Source: Phycisphaeraceae bacterium
GTDB lineage: Bacteria > Planctomycetota > Phycisphaerae > Phycisphaerales > UBA1924
Direction of reading: 5' to 3'
DNA: 64,000 nt
Assembly: GCA_019636795.1 (NCBI GenBank)
Contig: JAHBWW010000002.1
Coordinates: 620,001 to 684,000 of the forward strand
Part shown: one piece after another, positions 60,301 through 64,000 of the stretch
Position numbering within the stretch: position 1 is the stretch's first letter
Layout: every line of letters begins with the position of its first letter
Made by a program: the position numbers and the translations under genes
Notes under the pieces: generated by a model
Seen by the model: the letters and a program-made list of their open reading frames with translations, nothing else
Database searches by the model: none
What the model was told of the DNA's origin: nothing

Positions 60301-60910
60301 GCTGGGCCAGCAGCATCGGATCGGCCAGCACTCGCACCTCGCGCTCGCGCCCGCCATACACGTTGACTTCGGCCACGCCCTCGACGCGCTCGATCATCGG
60401 CTTGACCTCCTTGTCAAGCGCGTCGTACAGCGTCGAGATGTCAAAGCCCGCGTGCAGCGGGAGTTTATCTTCAGGCAGATCGATGATGATCCACGCGATC
60501 GCGTTCTCGGCCGCACCATCGGCCACCTTGACGGTCGGCTCTTCGACTTCCGACGGATAGTTCGACACCTGCCTCAGCGAGTCCGAGACCTCCTGCCTCG
60601 CGCGCGACATGTCCGTGCCGACGTCAAACTCGAGCGTGATCTCGCTCGACCCCTGGCTCGAGACCGACAGCATCCGCTGCAGGCCCGACACATTCTTGAG
60701 TTCCTCTTCCTGCGGGCGTGTGATCTCGTCAACGATTTCCTGCGGGCTGCGACCGGGCCACTGCGTCGACACCGTAATCAGCGGCGTATCGACCGTCGGC
60801 GTGAGCTGAATCGGAATCCGCGACAGCCCGATGAGCCCGAACATCACCACCAGTATCACGCACACCGCCACCCCGACGGGCTTGCTGATCGAAAGCCGAA
60901 TCAGATCCAC
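57302..60910 (-). CDS. RND efflux transporter permease (HAE1-like) with extra helices
   Basis: 1202 residues, versus ~1050 in AcrB. The N-terminus MDLIRLSISKPVGVAVCVIL and the LIGLSRIPIQLTPTVDTPLI segment are typical. Transmembrane helix 4 has AFAVGMVVDNAIVVLENIDR with the proton-relay Asp, and a returning HAE signature FILIGVVVNAAILLVHQS lies near the end. Before the usual TM8 (FIWALVVTYLLMAALFES) two additional hydrophobic helices are inserted (GLFGLFLLVGLAGAAVCVA; LYGAAGCLLMAAVLGGLTAG). GTG 60910 has GGAG six bases upstream. It follows the adaptor gene by 12 bases, and the ~40-residue tail (SASPASESGSTGD) is disordered. Substrate unknown. Confidence 0.93.
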   Translation of the reverse strand: MDLIRLSISKPVGVAVCVILVVMFGLIGLSRIPIQLTPTVDTPLITVSTQWPGRSPQEIVDEITRPQEEELKNVSGLQRMLSVSSQGSSEITLEFDVGTDMSRARQEVSDSLRQVSNYPSEVEEPTVKVADGAAENAIAWIIIDLPEDKLPLHAGFDISTLYDALDKEVKPMIERVEGVAEVNVYGGREREVRVLADPMLLAQRQLTYGDLLGALRGQNRNVSAGTIAEGKRDYRVRLVGEFSRPEDILDTVIVYRGGLPVYVRDVAQVEVDYQKRRGFVRSLGHPSIAINVIRQSDANVVNVMRDVRAVLEEVRSDVLPNIGGVWGQGAVGPNLRLRQVYDETMYIESAINLVKTNLYIGGVLAGLVLLLFLRAIRPTAVVLIAIPISVIGTFLVMQALGRTLNVISLAGLAFAVGMVVDNAIVVLENIDRKLREGLPPLEAAYRGSREVWGAILASTLTTAAVFIPVLTIEEEAGQLFRDISLAIVASVMLSLVVSITVIPACGRWLSIAPPKTLAGRAVSSLFGVAPLLERMNLLLQRLVRWTITGWRGVLIRPTVIIVLMVGSVVLSARLMPPLDYLPAGNRNLVFGGLLTPPGLSVEQKERIAQQIEGVVGPYMKAKQSDPASLASLPPIFRLEAPDRPFDPVAVDNFFVGAFGDLMFVGATSQAEQVVIPIGSLLTGAMMGVPDSYGGAAQTSLFGRGIGGGNTIDIEISGPRLDRVTAAANFMFQAAGSEYGFGNVRANPSNFNIDEQEFQVELNERGRQLGLTTEMLGVAIRALFDGAFAGEYKLGSDTVDIMVVPPGGRLEYKEMLADIPIATPAGDVVPIDSIVNFVPALAAQQIRRFEQLPSVAVSVRPPTGEPLEAVMQTLEDKVIAPAHAAGLIDRTMRTRLEGTAAKLDDVKSAMFGRGDGKGWVSRGGAWGLFGLFLLVGLAGAAVCVARVGRGRMTLYGAAGCLLMAAVLGGLTAGLASSPHLLEARFIWALVVTYLLMAALFESFVYPFVIMFTVPLAIVGGFAGLAIVHAWSMADPTKAPQQLDVLTMLGFFILIGVVVNAAILLVHQSLNFMREEGLAPADAIGKSVRTRVRPIFMSVLTSVGGMMPLVIAPGSGSEMYRGLGSVVVGGLLASSVLTLALAPMVFSLVLDMRAGMALAFEKRARSPRPVRRPIKPASASPASESGSTGDSTPAAEPAEAVGRG

Positions 60911-60922
60911 ACATCACTCCGA

Positions 60923-62065
60923 TCACCGGGACGCATCGGGCACGATGTTCAGAGGCTGACCCGGAAACAGCCTCTCGTTGCCGTCCACCACCACACGCAT
61001 GCCCTCGTTGAGCACCCCCGAGCGGATCGCCACTTGATCGCCGAGTGCGAACAGCCGCTCCACCGCCGCCATCGCCGCACGCCCGCCCGCGTCGTAATAC
61101 ACATACGTGCCAGTCTCGCCCTTGAGCAGCGCGTCCTTAGGCACGAGCAGCGTCGGTGCCCGCTGTCCCATCGGCACCAGTCCCGTCGCGCTCATGCCCG
61201 GCTTGATCAGTCCGTCGGCGTTGCTCACCTCCAGCCGCACCGGGAACAATCGCGATCGCGCGTCGCCCTGAGGCACCGTCGCAATCACTCTCGCCTCGAC
61301 ATCCACGCCCAGCGCCGGCACATGCACCGCGATTGTCTCTGCCCGGCTCGCAAACTGCACCAGTCCTTCAGGCACATCCAGCCAGATATCGATCGGGTCA
61401 ACCTCGATCAACTCAACGACAGCATCCCCTTCGCGAATCCACTGCCCGATTTCCGTGCGCCTGGCTACCACGCGCCCCTTGAACGGCGCGCGAATCGTCA
61501 GATCATCGAGCCGTTGTTCGATCAACTCCACCCGCGCTTCCTCGATCTGCTGCTGCGCTCTGGCCTGAGCGAGCCGTGCTTCTTCAGCCGCGGCTGCGCT
61601 CTCTGCCCGATCCAGTTCCGGCGCTGCGCCCGACTCGCGCGCCAGCACCTCGCGCACACGCACCAGATCGCGCTGGGCCTGCGCCACAAGGGCCTCACGC
61701 TCGGCGACGGTCGCCTGCGTCGACGCCACACGCGACTGAGCCTCGCGCAGTTCCAGATCCATGCGTGTGCGCTGCAGCCGCGCGATCACCGCGCCGGCCT
61801 CGACCGCATCACCGATATCGACACTCAACTCCTCGACCAGCCCGGGCTCCTGCGACGCCAGCAGGCTCTGCCGATGCGCACGCACCTCGCCGGTCACCTG
61901 CCGCCGCTGCTCGACCACATCGCGCGTGACCTCGGCCACACGCACCGTCGCCGGCGGGGGGCCGCCCTCGGGCTGGGCAACGCCAAGACTTCCCACTGCA
62001 AGCAACCCGACGCACAAAGCCGCCACGCGAGTTGTCACTCGATTCTGCACCTTCACCTTACCCAC
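60923..62065 (-). CDS. RND efflux periplasmic adaptor (MFP)
   Basis: About 380 residues from GTG 62065 (AGGAG upstream). A signal peptide ([20 protein letters not shown]) is followed by [20 protein letters not shown] and ILQLS-type [20 protein letters not shown], the lipoyl/barrel-sandwich half. A coiled-coil hairpin ([20 protein letters not shown]) and the returning [20 protein letters not shown] with a beta barrel ([19 protein letters not shown]) follow. The C-terminal [20 protein letters not shown] and [14 protein letters not shown] complete the MacA/AcrA order. No lipobox Cys is evident, so it may be a soluble periplasmic protein. It forms a two-gene operon with the permease. No TolC-like gene is in the window. 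Confidence 0.92.
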   Translation of the reverse strand: MGKVKVQNRVTTRVAALCVGLLAVGSLGVAQPEGGPPPATVRVAEVTRDVVEQRRQVTGEVRAHRQSLLASQEPGLVEELSVDIGDAVEAGAVIARLQRTRMDLELREAQSRVASTQATVAEREALVAQAQRDLVRVREVLARESGAAPELDRAESAAAAEEARLAQARAQQQIEEARVELIEQRLDDLTIRAPFKGRVVARRTEIGQWIREGDAVVELIEVDPIDIWLDVPEGLVQFASRAETIAVHVPALGVDVEARVIATVPQGDARSRLFPVRLEVSNADGLIKPGMSATGLVPMGQRAPTLLVPKDALLKGETGTYVYYDAGGRAAMAAVERLFALGDQVAIRSGVLNEGMRVVVDGNERLFPGQPLNIVPDASR

Positions 62066-62145
62066 GGATACGCTCTCCTGTTCGCGCCACAACTTTAGGA
62101 CGACGCCCGGCCAATCATCGAACACACGCCTGGAGTATCTTTTTC

Positions 62146-64000
62146 ATGCCTAATCGCCTCATTGACGCCACCAGCCCGTACCTGCTCCAGCACGCCCACA
62201 ACCCGGTGGACTGGTACGCATGGGGCGATGAGGCGTTCGCCGCTGCGCGAACTCGCGACTGCCCCATCTTCCTCAGCGTCGGTTACTCGACCTGCTACTG
62301 GTGCCATGTCATGGAGCGTGAATCCTTTGAAGACGAAGCCACCGCGCGCCTCCTCAACGCCCGCTTCGTCGCGATCAAAGTTGATCGCGAGGAACGCCCC
62401 GACGTCGACGAACTTTACATGCTCGCCACGCAACTCATGACCGGCCACGGCGGCTGGCCCATGAATGTCTTTCTCGACCCACACTCACTCAAGCCCTTCT
62501 GGTGCGGCACATACTTCCCGCCCGAGCCGCGCCACGGCATGCACTCGTTCACGCAGGTCATCGAAGGCATGGCCATCGCCTGGCGCGACCAGCGCGACAC
62601 CGTCATCGCGCAGGCCGACCGACTGGCCCAGTCCGTCGCCGATGCGCTCTCGCACCACGCTGGCCCGATCTCGCTCTCGCCCACGATCAACGAGACGGCG
62701 GTCTCGCACCTGCTCCGCCAGTTCGATCGCACGCATGGCGGCTTCGGCGGCGCGCCCAAGTTCCCCCAGCCCGCCTTCCTCGATTTTCTGCTCGCCGCGC
62801 GCGACCACGTCGCCGAAGATGACACCCGCAGCGCCATCGACCTGGCCGTGCGCACGACGCTCGATCGTATCGCCCTGGGCGGCATTCACGATCACGTCGG
62901 AGGCGGGTTTCACCGCTACGCCGTCGATGCGACGTGGACGGTGCCGCACTTCGAGAAGATGCTCTACGACAACGCGCTCCTCGCCGCGACGTATACCCAG
63001 GCCGCGCGCGTGTATGACGACAATTTCTACCGCCGCACGCTCCGCCGCACGCTCGACTATGTTCTGCGCGAGATGACCGATCCGCACAGCGGCGCGTTCT
63101 CCAGCGCCCAGGACGCCGAAGTGGACACGCGCGAGGGGCTCAACTATCTCTGGACGCCCGACGAGGTGCGCACCGTGCTCGGCCCCGACGCTGAGTTCGC
63201 GCTGGCGGTCTTCGGCCTCGACAAGGGGCCCAACTTCAAGGACCCCCACCACGCGGATGCGCCCGCCGCCAATGTCCTGCGCCTGGCTCATCGCCCGGAG
63301 GATCTGGCCGCTCAGATGGGCTTGAGCCTCGAAGATTTTCTCGCGCGGCTCGATCGCGTCAGCGACGCCCTGCTCGCAGCCCGCGGGCAGCGCAAGCAGC
63401 CGCACCTCGACGACAAGACGATCGTCGCGTGGAACGCGCTGATGATCCGGGCCCTTGCGACCGCCTCGGTCGTGCTCGACGAGCCGCGATATCTTGACGC
63501 CGCGATCCGGGCCTCCCGCTTCATCCTCGCTTCGATGCGCGATCCCGGCGGCAATCTGCTGCGCATCCACCGCGCGGGCACGTCGCACACGCCCGCGTTC
63601 CTCGAAGATCATGCCGCGATGATCCGCGCTCTGGTCGCGCTGCACGACGCCGCCCCGGACACGGATCTTGGCGGCTCGTCGCCACTCGAAGCCGCCCTCG
63701 ATCTGGCCGACCGGGCGCACACGCTGTTTTCCGATGAGCACGGTTCCTTCTTCGACGCGCCTGCGGGCGCGACCGACCTGTTCATCCGTCCGCGCAGCAC
63801 CTACGACGGCGCGATCCCCAGCGGCTGTTCGCTCATGCTCGCCGCGCTGGTCGATCTCGCAGCCCACACCACGCGCACCGACATCCCGCATCGGGCCGCG
63901 GCCCTGCTCGCATCGCTTTCATCGCAGATCGCCGCCTCGCCGACCTCGACGGTGCTGGCGACGCAGACGCTGCTGCGGATCATGCTGATGCCGACGATCC
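62146..64000 (+). CDS. DUF255/YyaL-type thioredoxin-domain protein, 3' end beyond the window
   Basis: 618 codons are visible and the frame runs off the right edge. It starts [20 protein letters not shown], then [20 protein letters not shown], with the thioredoxin-like CYWCH motif in [18 protein letters not shown] and [15 protein letters not shown]. An (alpha/alpha)6-barrel-like part follows ([69 protein letters not shown]). This is the family of bacterial YyaL and human SPATA20. Its biochemical role is unsettled. ATG 62146 has GGAG 11 bases upstream. It diverges from the efflux operon. Confidence 0.9.
   Translation, partial: MPNRLIDATSPYLLQHAHNPVDWYAWGDEAFAAARTRDCPIFLSVGYSTCYWCHVMERESFEDEATARLLNARFVAIKVDREERPDVDELYMLATQLMTGHGGWPMNVFLDPHSLKPFWCGTYFPPEPRHGMHSFTQVIEGMAIAWRDQRDTVIAQADRLAQSVADALSHHAGPISLSPTINETAVSHLLRQFDRTHGGFGGAPKFPQPAFLDFLLAARDHVAEDDTRSAIDLAVRTTLDRIALGGIHDHVGGGFHRYAVDATWTVPHFEKMLYDNALLAATYTQAARVYDDNFYRRTLRRTLDYVLREMTDPHSGAFSSAQDAEVDTREGLNYLWTPDEVRTVLGPDAEFALAVFGLDKGPNFKDPHHADAPAANVLRLAHRPEDLAAQMGLSLEDFLARLDRVSDALLAARGQRKQPHLDDKTIVAWNALMIRALATASVVLDEPRYLDAAIRASRFILASMRDPGGNLLRIHRAGTSHTPAFLEDHAAMIRALVALHDAAPDTDLGGSSPLEAALDLADRAHTLFSDEHGSFFDAPAGATDLFIRPRSTYDGAIPSGCSLMLAALVDLAAHTTRTDIPHRAAALLASLSSQIAASPTSTVLATQTLLRIMLMPTI

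Noticed and set aside
60056-62098. A 680-codon plus-strand open frame antisense to the RND permease and adaptor
   Set aside because: It is rich in His, Arg and Pro, has no domain signal, and lies opposite two well-supported efflux genes. High GC keeps antisense frames open; a shadow frame.
62485-63891. A 468-codon minus-strand open frame antisense to the DUF255 gene
   Set aside because: Low-complexity Arg/Val/Glu-rich sequence without domain similarity; the plus-strand protein is clearly a YyaL-type family member.

Overview
The window is GC-rich, gene-dense bacterial DNA, most likely from a planctomycete of the Phycisphaerae. The main pointer is a run of secreted proteins ending in the same EF-hand-like tail (DxNGDGxxxFFDxxxFL, twice, then a terminal Gly-Cys), a module I know from that class. 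A diderm cell plan is shown by lpxC, lpxD, bamA, an OmpH/Skp-like gene, MlaF/MlaD-like genes and RND efflux. A futalosine hydrolase suggests menaquinone made by the futalosine route. I see no insertion sequence, prophage, CRISPR array, rRNA or tRNA gene, and no gene-free stretch exceeds 300 bases.

Region 1 (1-10.7 kb) is a surface-polysaccharide island: a partial PilZ protein, two GT2-type and three GT4-type glycosyltransferases, three SAM methyltransferases and a sulfotransferase, with a 1-Cys peroxiredoxin embedded. One GT4 and one GT2 enzyme carry the same extra C-terminal Rossmann-like domain. Region 2 (10.7-19.5 kb) has an orphan HlyD-type adaptor, mqnB, and a type IV pilus/type II secretion inner-membrane platform (PilM-, PilN-, PilO- and PilP-like proteins and a PilB/GspE ATPase), followed by a PglD/NeuD-like acyltransferase. 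Region 3 (19.5-26.4 kb, minus strand) is an outer-membrane biogenesis operon: dnaN, bamA, ompH/skp, lpxD, lpxC and a PEGA lipoprotein, mostly with overlapping ends. A transketolase gene diverges from it.

Region 4 (28.8-42.9 kb) is the accessory island: seven exported proteins with the dockerin-like tail, interrupted only by lpdA. They are a PQQ-type sugar dehydrogenase, a beta-propeller-like protein, two paralogues of one Cys/His-rich family, a protein with two dockerin-like segments, a 970-residue protein built from about five 158-residue repeats, and a five-haem cytochrome c. Several stand-alone hairpin terminators separate these units.

Region 5 (43-46.3 kb, minus strand) pairs an intact ketosynthase with a ketosynthase whose Cys-His-His triad reads Glu-Leu-Asn, which looks like a chain-length-factor pair. 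Between them lies a GxxExxY-type protein that has lost its nuclease residues and carries an acidic repeat tail. Region 6 (46.4-57.2 kb, plus strand) is a long co-directional run: rnpA, yidD, a TetR regulator, a cysteine desulfurase, a DUF4190 protein, MlaF- and MlaD-like proteins, a nuclease-like HYExAFE protein, three small exported or membrane proteins, a RicT/PSP1 protein and a signal peptidase I enlarged by a roughly 300-residue insertion. Region 7 (57.3-62.1 kb, minus strand) is an RND efflux adaptor and a permease with apparent extra membrane helices. The window ends inside a DUF255/YyaL-type thioredoxin-domain gene.
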